Of a stretch of 64,000 nucleotides of DNA, positions 42,097 to 50,198 are shown piece after piece. Under the pieces are notes generated by a model that saw only the letters and a list, made by a program, of their open reading frames with translations, searched no databases and was not told the DNA's origin. The stretch's first letter is position 1; each line of letters starts with the position of its first letter. This stretch comes from Thermolongibacillus altinsuensis (GTDB taxonomy: Bacteria > Bacillota > Bacilli > Bacillales > Anoxybacillaceae), in the NCBI RefSeq assembly GCF_004341205.1, contig NZ_SLUL01000007.1, positions 83,417 to 147,416 of the forward strand, written 5' to 3'. Both the position numbers and the translations under genes were made by a program.

Positions 42097-42426
42097 CTAG
42101 ATTCTCAGTTGTCTTGCCCCCTGTTCTTGCTCTTGATCTTGATCAGACTCCGCACGAGAACGCACTCTTGCAGCAGAATCTGAATCCACATCAATGTCAA
42201 CATCAACCCTTGAATTTCCACTTTGAATGACTCTTGCAACATTCTTATTTTCATCTACATTTTTCAAATCGTTTTCATTATCTAGCTCCGTATCATTTTT
42301 TAGTTCGATATCCGATTCAAAATCAACCTCTGCTTTTGAACGGCTGTCTGAATCTGCGTTCGAACGGCTTGGACTAATAGATTGAAAATTTCTATTAATA
42401 GGAAAACCTCTCCATGGTTCACTCAT
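42097..42426 (-). CDS. Acidic Asp/Ser-rich family protein 2, possible spore surface protein
   Basis: 109 residues from the ATG at 42426, which has GGAGGAGAGA directly before it; the frame opens 22 codons earlier without support. The core SRSKAEVDFESDIELKNDTE and DIDVDSDSAARVRSRAESDQ closely parallel the protein at 41241, with a different N-terminus (MSEPWRGFPINRNFQSISPS) and a different C-terminal end (GARQLRI instead of more DQ). A paralogue from local duplication. Confidence 0.65.
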   Translation of the reverse strand: MSEPWRGFPINRNFQSISPSRSNADSDSRSKAEVDFESDIELKNDTELDNENDLKNVDENKNVARVIQSGNSRVDVDIDVDSDSAARVRSRAESDQDQEQEQGARQLRI

Positions 42427-42691
42427 TCTCTCTCCTCCTTTTCTCCCTTGTACAGTTAATCTATTCACACTTATCCAAAAATGATTAGACAAACACCATT
42501 AGGTTGGACGCTGATGTTTGATCATGATTCGATCGCTATGAAATGTATAAACCAATTTTTAATGGTAAAATTTTTATAATATAGTAAAAAACAATGATAT
42601 TACCATTTAAAACATGTATTTATTCAAATTTCTTTCAAATTGTAAGCGCTATTCATAGTTGAATTTCAGTTGAAACAGCTATACAATGAAA

Positions 42692-42769
42692 ATGTGAAAT
42701 TTTTCACAATTAAATTATCTCCTGACAAAAAAATTATTTTTTAAAACTATTTTGTGAAATATTTCACAA
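42692..42769. promoter_or_regulatory. Two Rex operators before ldh copy B
   Basis: TTGTGAAATATTTCACAA (42752-42769) is a perfect Rex palindrome (TTGTGAA-N4-TTCACAA). ATGTGAAATTTTTCACAA (42692-42709) matches all but the first base. Rex represses fermentative genes until NADH rises, so copy B should be induced when oxygen or other acceptors are limiting. Confidence 0.88.
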
Positions 42770-42803
42770 CATAAACTACCCATTTTTTAAGGAGATGAAC
42801 AGC

Positions 42804-43778
42804 ATGAGAAAAACAACAAGAAAAGTTGCGATCATCGGTACAGGATTAGTTGGTTCAAGCGCGGCCTATTCCATCATCAATCAAGGAATTTGTGAAGAAT
42901 TATTAATGATCGATATTAACAAGGAACGCGCGATAGGCGAAGCCTTAGATTTATCCCATTGCATCGATTTTGTAAATTCAAGAACGAAGGTTCGCGCGGC
43001 ATCCTACAGCGATTTAGAAGATGTCGATGTCGCGATTATTACTGCTGGTCCGCCGCCAAAACCAGGACAAACTCGCCTAGATACGCTAGGAATTGGCGCA
43101 AAAATTATGGAAGATATCGTTCCACAAATTATGGCGAGCGGTTTTGATGGAATTTTCTTAATCGCTTCCAACCCGGTTGATATTATCACCTATCATGTTT
43201 GGAAGCTATCCGGTTTACCAAGACATCGAGTGATCGGAACAGGTACTTCGCTAGATTCTTCAAGATTAAAAACATTTTTATCCGAAATTTTAGATGTCGA
43301 TCCAAGAAGCATTAGCGGCTACATGATGGGTGAACATGGGGATTCGCAATTTGCAGCTTGGTCTCACACTTACGTAGGCGGAAAACCGCTTCTAGAAATT
43401 TTAGAGGAACGAAAAGAAGAACTTGGTGAAATCGATCTAGATGAAATTGTCGACAAGGTTAGAAAGGTTGGCTTTGAGATCTTAAAACGAAAAGGAACCA
43501 CTTACTACGGAATCGGAAATGCGTTAGCTTATATTACAAGATCGATTTTCAACGACGATCATAAAATCATTGCCCTCTCTTGCGTATTGGATGGCGAGTA
43601 TGGCGAAAAGGATATTTGTACAGGTGTTCCTGCCGTTATTACTCGTGAAGGAATTAAAGAAATTGTCGAGCTTCGCTTAACGGAAGAAGAGCAAGCAAAA
43701 TTCAAACAATCCAATGCTGTATTACGTGAATACATGGAAAGCATCGGTTACAAACAAAAAGTTTTAGTAACGGTCTAA
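42804..43778 (+). CDS. ldh: LDH-family 2-hydroxyacid dehydrogenase, copy B
   Basis: 324 residues; same catalytic motifs as copy A ([33 protein letters not shown]) and also with Pro at the position of LDH Gln102. It differs from copy A at few sites before the C-terminus (GEALD for GESLD, AYITRS for AYITKS, YGEKDIC for [15 protein letters not shown] for NAILRQYM) and then ends [10 protein letters not shown]. The ATG at 42804 has AAGGAGA eight bases before it; the ATG at 42795 lies inside that site. Two Rex operators precede it, so this looks like the redox-controlled, ancestral-type copy. Confidence 0.88.
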   Translation: MRKTTRKVAIIGTGLVGSSAAYSIINQGICEELLMIDINKERAIGEALDLSHCIDFVNSRTKVRAASYSDLEDVDVAIITAGPPPKPGQTRLDTLGIGAKIMEDIVPQIMASGFDGIFLIASNPVDIITYHVWKLSGLPRHRVIGTGTSLDSSRLKTFLSEILDVDPRSISGYMMGEHGDSQFAAWSHTYVGGKPLLEILEERKEELGEIDLDEIVDKVRKVGFEILKRKGTTYYGIGNALAYITRSIFNDDHKIIALSCVLDGEYGEKDICTGVPAVITREGIKEIVELRLTEEEQAKFKQSNAVLREYMESIGYKQKVLVTV

Positions 43779-43813
43779 TTTAACTTTATAAAACTAGAAA
43801 GAAGGAGCTTCCT

Positions 43814-44827
43814 ATGAAAGAATATGTAATGCCAAGAATTTTTAAAGCTTCAACAGGGATTGCTCAAGGAATTTTTGTCACACTCGGTATTGGTTTGCTT
43901 ATTAAAAACTTAGGAACAAACTTTGGAATTAGTGCACTTGAACAAATTGGTACGATTTCGATTAGTCTGATGGCACCAGCGGTCGGTGCGGGAATCGCCT
44001 TAATGTTGGGAGCAAACGCTCTTGTCATCTTCTCGGCAATGATTGCAGCAGCAGTCGGGGCAGGTGCTCTAAGCATTACAGAAGCAGGCGTTCTCATTAA
44101 ACCAGGAGAACCAATCGGAGCACTGTTAACAGCTACCATTGCCACTTATGTAGGGAAACGAATCAGCGGAAAAACAGCTCTTGATATGATGCTTGTTCCA
44201 TTAGGAACAATGTTAATCGCTGGATTGGCTGGTTTATGGTTATCACATGTCATTGCTCCGATTTTAACAACGGTAGGCGGAGCGATTAAATCATCAACTG
44301 CAGGTAACCCACTGCTCTCATCGATCGTTTTAGCTGTCGTTTGGGGATTGTTCTTAATCTCACCAGCATCATCTGTGGCATTAGCGATGGCCTTAGATTT
44401 AAGCGGTATTGCAGGTGGAGCAGCTTTGGCAGGCTGTGCGGCGCACTTTATCGGATTCTCTCTCATTTCTTGGAAAGAGAATCAACTAGGCGGAATTTTG
44501 GCTCAAGGGATCTGTACTCCTAAAGTACAATTGCCGAACATTACAAAAAACCCATACATCTTACTGCCAACCGTCGTTGCCAGTGCGGTTGCTGGACCAA
44601 TCTCCGCGTTAGTGTTCAAAATTGAAGCTGGAAAAGAGATTGCAGGTATGGGATTAAGCTCTTTCGTCGCTCCATTACAACTTCTAACAACATATGATGT
44701 CACATTTATCGTTCCAGCGATGCTGATCACTTACGTACTTGTGCCAGCTGCAATCTCATATGCCATCTACTATATGCTTAAAAAGCTTGGCAAGATTAAA
44801 GAAAACGACTTAAGATTGCCGAACTAA
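43814..44827 (+). CDS. Orphan PTS EIIC-family membrane protein, copy B
   Basis: 337 residues, near-identical to copy A (3665-4678) and again encoded directly after ldh, 35 nt downstream with GAAGGAGC before the ATG. The conservation of both genes and their order in two places suggests the pair works as a unit: a transporter and a dehydrogenase acting on one substrate. No PTS phosphotransfer domains are present. Confidence 0.75.
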   Translation: MKEYVMPRIFKASTGIAQGIFVTLGIGLLIKNLGTNFGISALEQIGTISISLMAPAVGAGIALMLGANALVIFSAMIAAAVGAGALSITEAGVLIKPGEPIGALLTATIATYVGKRISGKTALDMMLVPLGTMLIAGLAGLWLSHVIAPILTTVGGAIKSSTAGNPLLSSIVLAVVWGLFLISPASSVALAMALDLSGIAGGAALAGCAAHFIGFSLISWKENQLGGILAQGICTPKVQLPNITKNPYILLPTVVASAVAGPISALVFKIEAGKEIAGMGLSSFVAPLQLLTTYDVTFIVPAMLITYVLVPAAISYAIYYMLKKLGKIKENDLRLPN

Positions 44828-44840
44828 TTATAAATTAAAT

Positions 44841-44873
44841 AGAGGGTGTCCTCAATTGAGGGCGCCCTCTTTC
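44841..44873 (+). terminator. Terminator after EIIC copy B
   Basis: AGAGGGTGTCCTCAA and TTGAGGGCGCCCTCT pair with one mismatch, followed by TTTCTATTTTT. Not shared with copy A. Confidence 0.8.
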
Positions 44874-44995
44874 TATTTTTGATAGAGCAGGCAAACCGTG
44901 TCTGGTTTTATTTTTAATTTTCGAAAATTTCTTATTGTCTTCCATTGCGATAATTATTTATAATTCAGCTAAAAAATGCAGAAAGGGAGAGGAAT

Positions 44996-45430
44996 TTGTT
45001 TCAAACGATCGAGTACATCAAAAAACCGTTTATGGTTTCAACAGATCGAAACAAAGTCAATGTAGACAAAGTGTGCGAATTTCTCGCACAGTCATACTGG
45101 GCAAATACACGAAAGCGCGAAACCATCATAAAATCACTCGAACATTCAATATGCTTCTCGTTATTTCATGAAAACACGCAGATTGGATTTGCGAGAGTCA
45201 TTACCGACGGAGCAACGTTTGCTTATTTGTGCGACGTGTTTATTGACGAAGCTTATCGGGGAAAGGGACTCGGAAAATGGATGTTGGAATGCATCTTGGA
45301 ACACCCTGATATCGCCCCGGTCCGCCGTTTTTGTTTAGTGACAAAAGACGCACACGAGTTTTATCGACCATTTGGTTTTCAATCGTTACAACAACCGGAG
45401 CGTTTTATGGAGAGAATGAATGAGCAATGA
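44996..45430 (+). CDS. GNAT-family N-acetyltransferase
   Basis: 144 residues from a TTG start with GGGAGAGG upstream. Acetyl-CoA-binding motif DEAYRGKGLGKWML near 85 and a typical ending FYRPFGFQSLQQPERFM. It acetylates an unknown amine or protein. Monocistronic, followed by a GGCGAACAG hairpin. Confidence 0.82.
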   Translation: MFQTIEYIKKPFMVSTDRNKVNVDKVCEFLAQSYWANTRKRETIIKSLEHSICFSLFHENTQIGFARVITDGATFAYLCDVFIDEAYRGKGLGKWMLECILEHPDIAPVRRFCLVTKDAHEFYRPFGFQSLQQPERFMERMNEQ

Positions 45431-45443
45431 TGTTTTGCTGCAT

Positions 45444-45470
45444 GGCGAACAGTGGTAGGCGCTGTTCGCC
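45444..45470. repeat. GCGAACAG-type dispersed hairpin, copy 1
   Basis: GGCGAACAG and CTGTTCGCC pair around a 9-nt loop, just after the GNAT gene. Relatives are at 45870 and 48094. Confidence 0.6.
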
Positions 45471-45496
45471 TTGACTTTGTTCTTAAACTTGATTTT

Positions 45497-45817
45497 TTAT
45501 TGCACTAATGTTCCTTTTGAAAGCTTAAATATTCCAAATAACAGGCAAATCATACTGATCCCCCATAACACTCCGGCCTGGCCTAAAAGAAGGGATACCT
45601 CTTCTGATGCCATTGGATGATGATAATCAAAGGATATTGCTTTTAACAAAACATATACCGAAATCGAGAACGTTATAAAATGAGTCAAAATCCAGAAGAA
45701 TGCTATCCTTTGTTTTCTATTCTTAATCCAAAGAAAAATGATGGTTATCATGGCAATACCCATTATGATTGAAAAACCACCGATTAACATTCCCATAAGT
45801 TCTTCTTCCATCGGCAT
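45497..45817 (-). CDS. Small membrane protein, unknown function
   Basis: 106 residues with three membrane helices (LIGGFSIIMGIAMITIIFLW; IAFFWILTHFITFSISVYVL; GVLWGISMICLLFGIFKLSK). The ATG at 45817 is chosen because GAGGTG lies seven bases upstream; the frame opens 22 codons earlier. No family recognised. Confidence 0.6.
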   Translation of the reverse strand: MPMEEELMGMLIGGFSIIMGIAMITIIFLWIKNRKQRIAFFWILTHFITFSISVYVLLKAISFDYHHPMASEEVSLLLGQAGVLWGISMICLLFGIFKLSKGTLVQ

Positions 45818-45869
45818 ATTAGAACACCTCACATAATATTTAGAACAATAATTGTTACCAAAACGGATA

Positions 45870-45894
45870 GTGAACAGGACCAACCCCTGTTCGC
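45870..45894. repeat. GCGAACAG-type dispersed hairpin, copy 2
   Basis: GTGAACAGG and CCTGTTCGC (one G-T pair) around a 7-nt loop, between two minus-strand genes. Confidence 0.5.
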
Positions 45895-45913
45895 CGTTCG
45901 GTTCAAATATGAT

Positions 45914-46270
45914 TTAGTTTTTAAAAAAGTTTTTATATACATTTGTTTTTAAATAATTGTATTGTCTTTCATTCGTATCCGCGAAAGCTTCTTCCCTATT
46001 AGAAGGGATATCCATATATTCAATAGCTTCCGAAAATTGAGATTCTGTTAAATCATAACGCTGACCATTTATTTTGTTGTAAAAATGCCAACCTTCAGGA
46101 GTCGGTGTTTTCATTATTTCTCCACCAAATATATCGTTTACCACTAACGCAGTTACTCCACATTGTCCCTTTGCTGGATTTTGAGGAGTCCATTTAGAGC
46201 TTGATTCGATTGACCAGACTTTCATTAAAACGTTTTTGAGTTCAAATATTTTCTCTTCTAAACTATGCAT
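45914..46270 (-). CDS. YunG-like protein
   Basis: 118 residues. NPAKGQCGVTALVVNDIFGG and GWHFYNKINGQRYDLTESQF are the hallmarks of the YunG family of small bacillar proteins; the QCG cysteine and a later WHF histidine recall cysteine-peptidase-like folds, but no activity is proven. Cytoplasmic. A single gene with an AGGAGG-like site before the ATG. Confidence 0.72.
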   Translation of the reverse strand: MHSLEEKIFELKNVLMKVWSIESSSKWTPQNPAKGQCGVTALVVNDIFGGEIMKTPTPEGWHFYNKINGQRYDLTESQFSEAIEYMDIPSNREEAFADTNERQYNYLKTNVYKNFFKN

Positions 46271-46388
46271 TGGTTAACCTCCTTCTTTCTGAACAAAAAA
46301 TGACTATAAATAAAAAATTTACCCCTTGTGCATATAAAATAATTTTTTGTTCAACTATCGTCCCCGTCAGCACAGCATAGCTGTAATA

Positions 46389-46754
46389 TTAAAGACTGCT
46401 TAAATGCTCATGAATTAATTTCCATTCTCCTTTTTCGTTTTTAATGAACACATTAGTGGCTCTACCGCTACCCGAAACAAATTTTCCGTTGTGATAACCT
46501 TCATAATGATATGTATAAGTACAAGTTGCAGAATTTTGATCAACGGTTAACCAATGTACATTGTTTGCAGTATAAACTTCTTCTTTAATGGTATTCCAAG
46601 CATTTTCAAAATAATTTTGGATTTCTTGTATAGTTGTACATGTTTGATCTGTAAACCAAAAAATAGCATTTTCATGTAATACTTTTTTCACATTATTAAA
46701 ATCATGGGTATTCGTTGCCTCTATGTATTGCTGTAATGCTTTTTTATACCCCAT
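46389..46754 (-). CDS. NTF2/SnoaL-like fold protein
   Basis: 121 residues. An N-terminal helix pair (ALQQYIEATNTHDFNNVKKV) is followed by curved beta strands (HWLTVDQNSATCTYTYHYEG; RATNVFIKNEKGEWKLIHEH), the SnoaL/DUF4440 pattern. Function unknown; such folds serve as small hydrolases, isomerases or binding proteins. Confidence 0.68.
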   Translation of the reverse strand: MGYKKALQQYIEATNTHDFNNVKKVLHENAIFWFTDQTCTTIQEIQNYFENAWNTIKEEVYTANNVHWLTVDQNSATCTYTYHYEGYHNGKFVSGSGRATNVFIKNEKGEWKLIHEHLSSL

Positions 46755-46940
46755 TAATGAAACCTCCTTATAATCCTCCCTACTATTTGTTTAATACCTC
46801 CCCAAAAATTCAAATTCCTCCTAATACATGTAAAAAATCTCTCGATGAGAAGGACTTTTTGCATATTCCTAAGCTATTAAACACTTGCACTTTCAAAGCC
46901 ACAGAATTCCTCCAAAAACTCGTCAAAACAAATATTTTTT

Positions 46941-47372
46941 TTACTTATCTCTTTCAAGATTTTCATTTGGCTTTAAGTTCATCATAGCTCCAAAATATTG
47001 AGATGCTGTCGTAAAACAAATGAATGCACACAACTCACTTATTTCCTGATCACTAAATTCCTTTTTTAATATAGAAAAATGGGATTCATCAATAGCGCCT
47101 CTTTGCTTTAAAAACACTTCCGCAAACCCCACGGCCAGCGAAGTTTTCTCATCAAATAAATGAGGTTCAGGCTTCCCCTTTGCCTGACAATATTCACAAC
47201 CGTTCCTTTGCGCCAATGTCCTTCTCACTTGTTCTTTCAGTTCGGCAGATAATGCTCCATCCGCTCCAAGCAAATTCCCTAACTGATTCCACAATTCCAT
47301 GATCTGTCTGTTATGCCCAAGCAACTGTTGAAATGGCGTTTCTCCATGTAAAGAGAATGAGATTCTAGCCAT
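46941..47372 (-). CDS. AhpD/carboxymuconolactone decarboxylase-like protein
   Basis: 143 residues. The CxxC active site is in RRTLAQRNGCEYCQAKGKPE near residue 65, as in AhpD-type peroxidase proteins. The ATG at 47372 follows AAAGGGTGGGA; the frame opens nine codons earlier. Divergent from an Lrp/AsnC regulator, which probably controls it. Confidence 0.75.
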   Translation of the reverse strand: MARISFSLHGETPFQQLLGHNRQIMELWNQLGNLLGADGALSAELKEQVRRTLAQRNGCEYCQAKGKPEPHLFDEKTSLAVGFAEVFLKQRGAIDESHFSILKKEFSDQEISELCAFICFTTASQYFGAMMNLKPNENLERDK

Positions 47373-47494
47373 TGATCCCACCCTTTCTTTTTCCTTCATT
47401 TTAAAAAACTTTGAAGCTTATTGGTATTTTATATAAAATGAATTTATCGGAAATACCATTTATATGAAACAAAAAATCAAAGGATGGTTTACAA

Positions 47495-47962
47495 ATGAAA
47501 ATAGATGAAATTGATTTAAAAATTATTGCAGAATTAAAAAAAGACTCCCGTTTATCAATGAGAGAATTAGGAAAGAAAGTTAACTTGTCTCCTCCCTCTG
47601 TGGCCGAAAGAGTAAAAAAATTAGAGGAGAGTGGAGTGATTGAAGGATACACTATTCAGGTAAATCGAAAAAAACTAGGGTTTACAATTGATTGTATTAT
47701 TGAAGTGACGATTAAAAACGGAGATCATAAACGGTTTAAAGAGTTCATTGAACAATACCCAACAGCGTTGTCTTGTTACCGTATTGCCGGGCAAGCATGC
47801 TATATGGTCATGCTGACAGTTAGTCAATTAGAGGAAATTGAAGAATTTATTAACGATGTTTCTTCCTTTGCAACAACCCTTACACATATCATATTCTCGG
47901 AAGTGAAAATAAAAAATGATTTAGAAGCACATACTCCTTTGCTGCGATCTGATGAGAAATAA
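47495..47962 (+). CDS. Lrp/AsnC-family regulator
   Basis: 155 residues. An N-terminal helix-turn-helix (LKKDSRLSMRELGKKVNLSP then PSVAERVKKLEESGVIEGYT) precedes a RAM effector domain (EQYPTALSCYRIAGQACYMV). Such regulators respond to amino acids. Divergent from the AhpD-like gene with a 122-bp shared promoter region. Confidence 0.87.
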   Translation: MKIDEIDLKIIAELKKDSRLSMRELGKKVNLSPPSVAERVKKLEESGVIEGYTIQVNRKKLGFTIDCIIEVTIKNGDHKRFKEFIEQYPTALSCYRIAGQACYMVMLTVSQLEEIEEFINDVSSFATTLTHIIFSEVKIKNDLEAHTPLLRSDEK

Positions 47963-48040
47963 TATAAAGCCGCTTTTTCTATGTAGAGCTTTACAATTGT
48001 AACTTTGCATATACTCTATAATCCAGTTGCTTTGTCAAAA

Positions 48041-48085
48041 AAAAAGACCGATTGAGAGAGGAATTTCATTTTCTCTCAATCAGCC
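48041..48085 (-). terminator. Terminator after the patatin-like gene
   Basis: ATTGAGAGA and TCTCTCAAT with flanking pairs, and a T9 run on the minus strand. The design is like the terminator at 62551. Confidence 0.75.
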
Positions 48086-48093
48086 ATCATTTA

Positions 48094-48118
48094 GCGAACA
48101 GTGTCAGGCACTGTTCGC
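48094..48118. repeat. GCGAACAG-type dispersed hairpin, copy 3
   Basis: GCGAACAGTG and CACTGTTCGC are perfect 10-bp arms around TCAGG; the most complete member in the window. Confidence 0.65.
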
Positions 48119-48153
48119 CAATGAAATCCATCATGACAACCTCTGTTTCTGTT

Positions 48154-48927
48154 TCATTTTAGTAATGTCAACACTTCATGAATCTTGTGTTGAGCTTCCC
48201 GTTCGCCCGCTTCAATGCACTCTCGGATTCTGCTTGTGTCGAACGCTAAAATGTGCCCTACTTCCGGACGAAAAACCACATCCGCATACTTGAGATTAGC
48301 ACGTCGCTGCCTTGTCATCATAATCATCAAAGAACGATAGACCACTTCAAAAAGACTGCAGGGCTCCTGTTCTTCATGTTCTCTTTCGACATCCACAGCA
48401 ATGACTACATCCATTCCTGCCATTCGAAGCAAATCAGCCGGGAGGTTATTCAAAACTCCCCCGTCTACCAACACTTTGTCTTGATAATGTACCGGAGAGA
48501 AAATACCGGGAATCGATGTGGTGGCCCGAATGGCTAAAACAAGACTCCCTTCCTCAAAGACAAACACGTTTCCTTTAATTAAATCTACCGATACCGCTCG
48601 AAAAGGAATCTTCAGCTCCTCAATTCGAATATCGCCAAGTCCCTTTTGTTCTAAAAATTCAATAAGTATGGCGTATATTTTATTTCCAGCGAATATACCA
48701 CGTTTTCGAATTCCGATATCTAAGAATCGGTAGGGTGGGATGTTCAGAATAAACTCTTCAATTTCCTCGACGTCAATACCGGCGGCAACTAAACCTCCAA
48801 TTGCACCGCCCATGCTGGTGCCTGCAATAAAATCAACCGGTATTTGATGCTTTTTTAAAACCTTTAACACACCAATGTGGGCTAGCCCGCGTACCGCCCC
48901 GCCTCCCAACGCTAATCCTACTTTCAT
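48154..48927 (-). CDS. Patatin-like phospholipase family protein
   Basis: 257 residues. Oxyanion motif GLALGGGAVRGLAHIGVLKV, nucleophile GTSMGGAIGGLVAAG near 40, catalytic Asp in VLVDGGVLNNLPADLL. Serine-Asp dyad lipase of the RssA/YlbK group, cytoplasmic or membrane-associated. Substrate unknown. Confidence 0.88.
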   Translation of the reverse strand: MKVGLALGGGAVRGLAHIGVLKVLKKHQIPVDFIAGTSMGGAIGGLVAAGIDVEEIEEFILNIPPYRFLDIGIRKRGIFAGNKIYAILIEFLEQKGLGDIRIEELKIPFRAVSVDLIKGNVFVFEEGSLVLAIRATTSIPGIFSPVHYQDKVLVDGGVLNNLPADLLRMAGMDVVIAVDVEREHEEQEPCSLFEVVYRSLMIMMTRQRRANLKYADVVFRPEVGHILAFDTSRIRECIEAGEREAQHKIHEVLTLLK

Positions 48928-49058
48928 GACTATTTTGTCCCTCCCTTCATACGATTTATTGGAAGCAATCCAAACCAGTACAAGTTTTCATTTTTCTAAC
49001 TGATGAATCTCTCCCACCTACACTTCGTTTAAAGGAGAAAGGCTTCTCTGAAAAAATG
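48928..49058. other. Intergenic stretch before the pseudogene
   Basis: Contains the patatin-like gene's upstream region; no feature is recognised in it. Confidence 0.4.
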
Positions 49059-49232
49059 TTAAATAATATCCAAAGGCATTTTCTTATGTGGTTTTGGAAA
49101 AACTTCATCAAGTCTGTTCAGGTCTTCTTAGGTCAATTCAATAGTAGCAGCTTCGGCATTTTCAAGAACATGTTGTTCCTGTCCAGCTTTTGGAATGGCA
49201 ATGACATCATTTATGCGTATCGCCCAAAAAAT
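49059..49232 (-). pseudogene. Aldo/keto reductase 3' remnant
   Basis: The minus strand reads FWAIRINDVIAIPKAGQEQH, VLENAEAATIELT, stop, then EDLNRLDEVFPKPHKKMPLD and II, stop. This is the conserved C-terminus of aldo/keto reductases (VIAIPKAG, LDEAFPxPxRKMPL) with one in-frame stop at 49128-49130. A second stop at 49242-49244 ends the readable part upstream, and the 5' two-thirds of the gene is gone. The plus-strand open frame here is a shadow. Confidence 0.72.
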
Positions 49233-49425
49233 ACAATTACATTAAAATTTTTCCATAAAATACAACGAAAATCAATCTAATTTGTTATTTACTAAAGAGC
49301 AAAAATAACAAATTAGATTAGTTTCCTTATTGTCATAAGTTCTGTAAATATAGTATTGACATTGACCTTTTACAAGGGGAAGATAAAATTATTAATAAAC
49401 TGACAAATAAGGAGTATGTATTTAT

Positions 49426-50154
49426 ATGCCTAGCTTTCAATATGGCAGGACAACGATAGATTATACATTAGAGTACAAGCCAGAAAAGCGGGATGTGACG
49501 ATATCGGTTGAATGGTTGGAAGGAGTAAAGGTAGTAGCTCCTGAGGGGATAGAGCCTACACTTTTAGATTCTATCCTTTATAAAAAAGCCCCATGGATTA
49601 TTGATAAATGGCAGGCGTTGAATCAAATTTCCGATCCCCCCGCTCCGAAAGAGTTTGTAAGCGGGGAAAAATTTGCTTATTTGGGGCGTAACTATCGGTT
49701 AAAAGTATATAAAAGTGAAGAAGTTACAAAACCAGAACTTATATTTAAACAAGGTAAATTTATTGCCACGGTGCCACCGCATTTAACAGAAGAAGAAAGA
49801 ATCTCATTTTTCCAACAAGCGTTCAAAGATTGGTATATTCAGCACGGAGAAATGAAACTACAAGAACGTTTAAAAATTTATTGCCCTAAAATGGGAGTAA
49901 CCCCTACTAAAATTAAATTAAAAGAACAAAAAATGCGATGGGGGACATGCACCAATGAAGGAGCAATTTATTTAAACTGGAGAATTATGATGGCACCAAT
50001 GCCAATTATTGATTACTTATTAGTACATGAATTAGCGCATCTTAAATATCCGAATCACTCAAATGATTTTTGGCATTTTGTTAAATCTGTGATGTCCGAC
50101 TATGAGCAAAGAAAAGAATGGTTGCGTGTAAACGGTCCAACCTTAACTTTATAG
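49426..50154 (+). CDS. YgjP/DUF45-type metallopeptidase
   Basis: 242 residues. Zinc motif HELAHLKYPNHSNDFWHFVK near 207 (HExxH with a third histidine), with the conserved KMRWGTCTNEGAIYLNWRIM before it. The N-terminal part is beta-rich. Genes of this family are often found next to type I restriction systems, and here hsd genes follow. Role in defence is not established. The leader (49330-49425) holds its own promoter zone. Confidence 0.83.
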   Translation: MPSFQYGRTTIDYTLEYKPEKRDVTISVEWLEGVKVVAPEGIEPTLLDSILYKKAPWIIDKWQALNQISDPPAPKEFVSGEKFAYLGRNYRLKVYKSEEVTKPELIFKQGKFIATVPPHLTEEERISFFQQAFKDWYIQHGEMKLQERLKIYCPKMGVTPTKIKLKEQKMRWGTCTNEGAIYLNWRIMMAPMPIIDYLLVHELAHLKYPNHSNDFWHFVKSVMSDYEQRKEWLRVNGPTLTL

Positions 50155-50160
50155 AAATAG

Positions 50161-50193
50161 AAAAGAGCCTTACTGTGAAGTAACGGCTCTTTT
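50161..50193. terminator. Convergent terminator
   Basis: AAAAGAGCC and GGCTCTTTT pair around a 15-nt loop; works for the metallopeptidase (+) and the Mrr-like gene (-). Confidence 0.75.
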
Positions 50194-50198
50194 ATAGT

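Noticed and set aside
42804..43778. Malate dehydrogenase for the LDH-like enzymes
   Set aside because: The specificity position is Pro rather than Arg, and Rex control and overall motifs fit the LDH branch better.
49056..49280. 74-codon plus-strand frame
   Set aside because: Antisense to the reductase remnant, whose reading is clearly protein-like.
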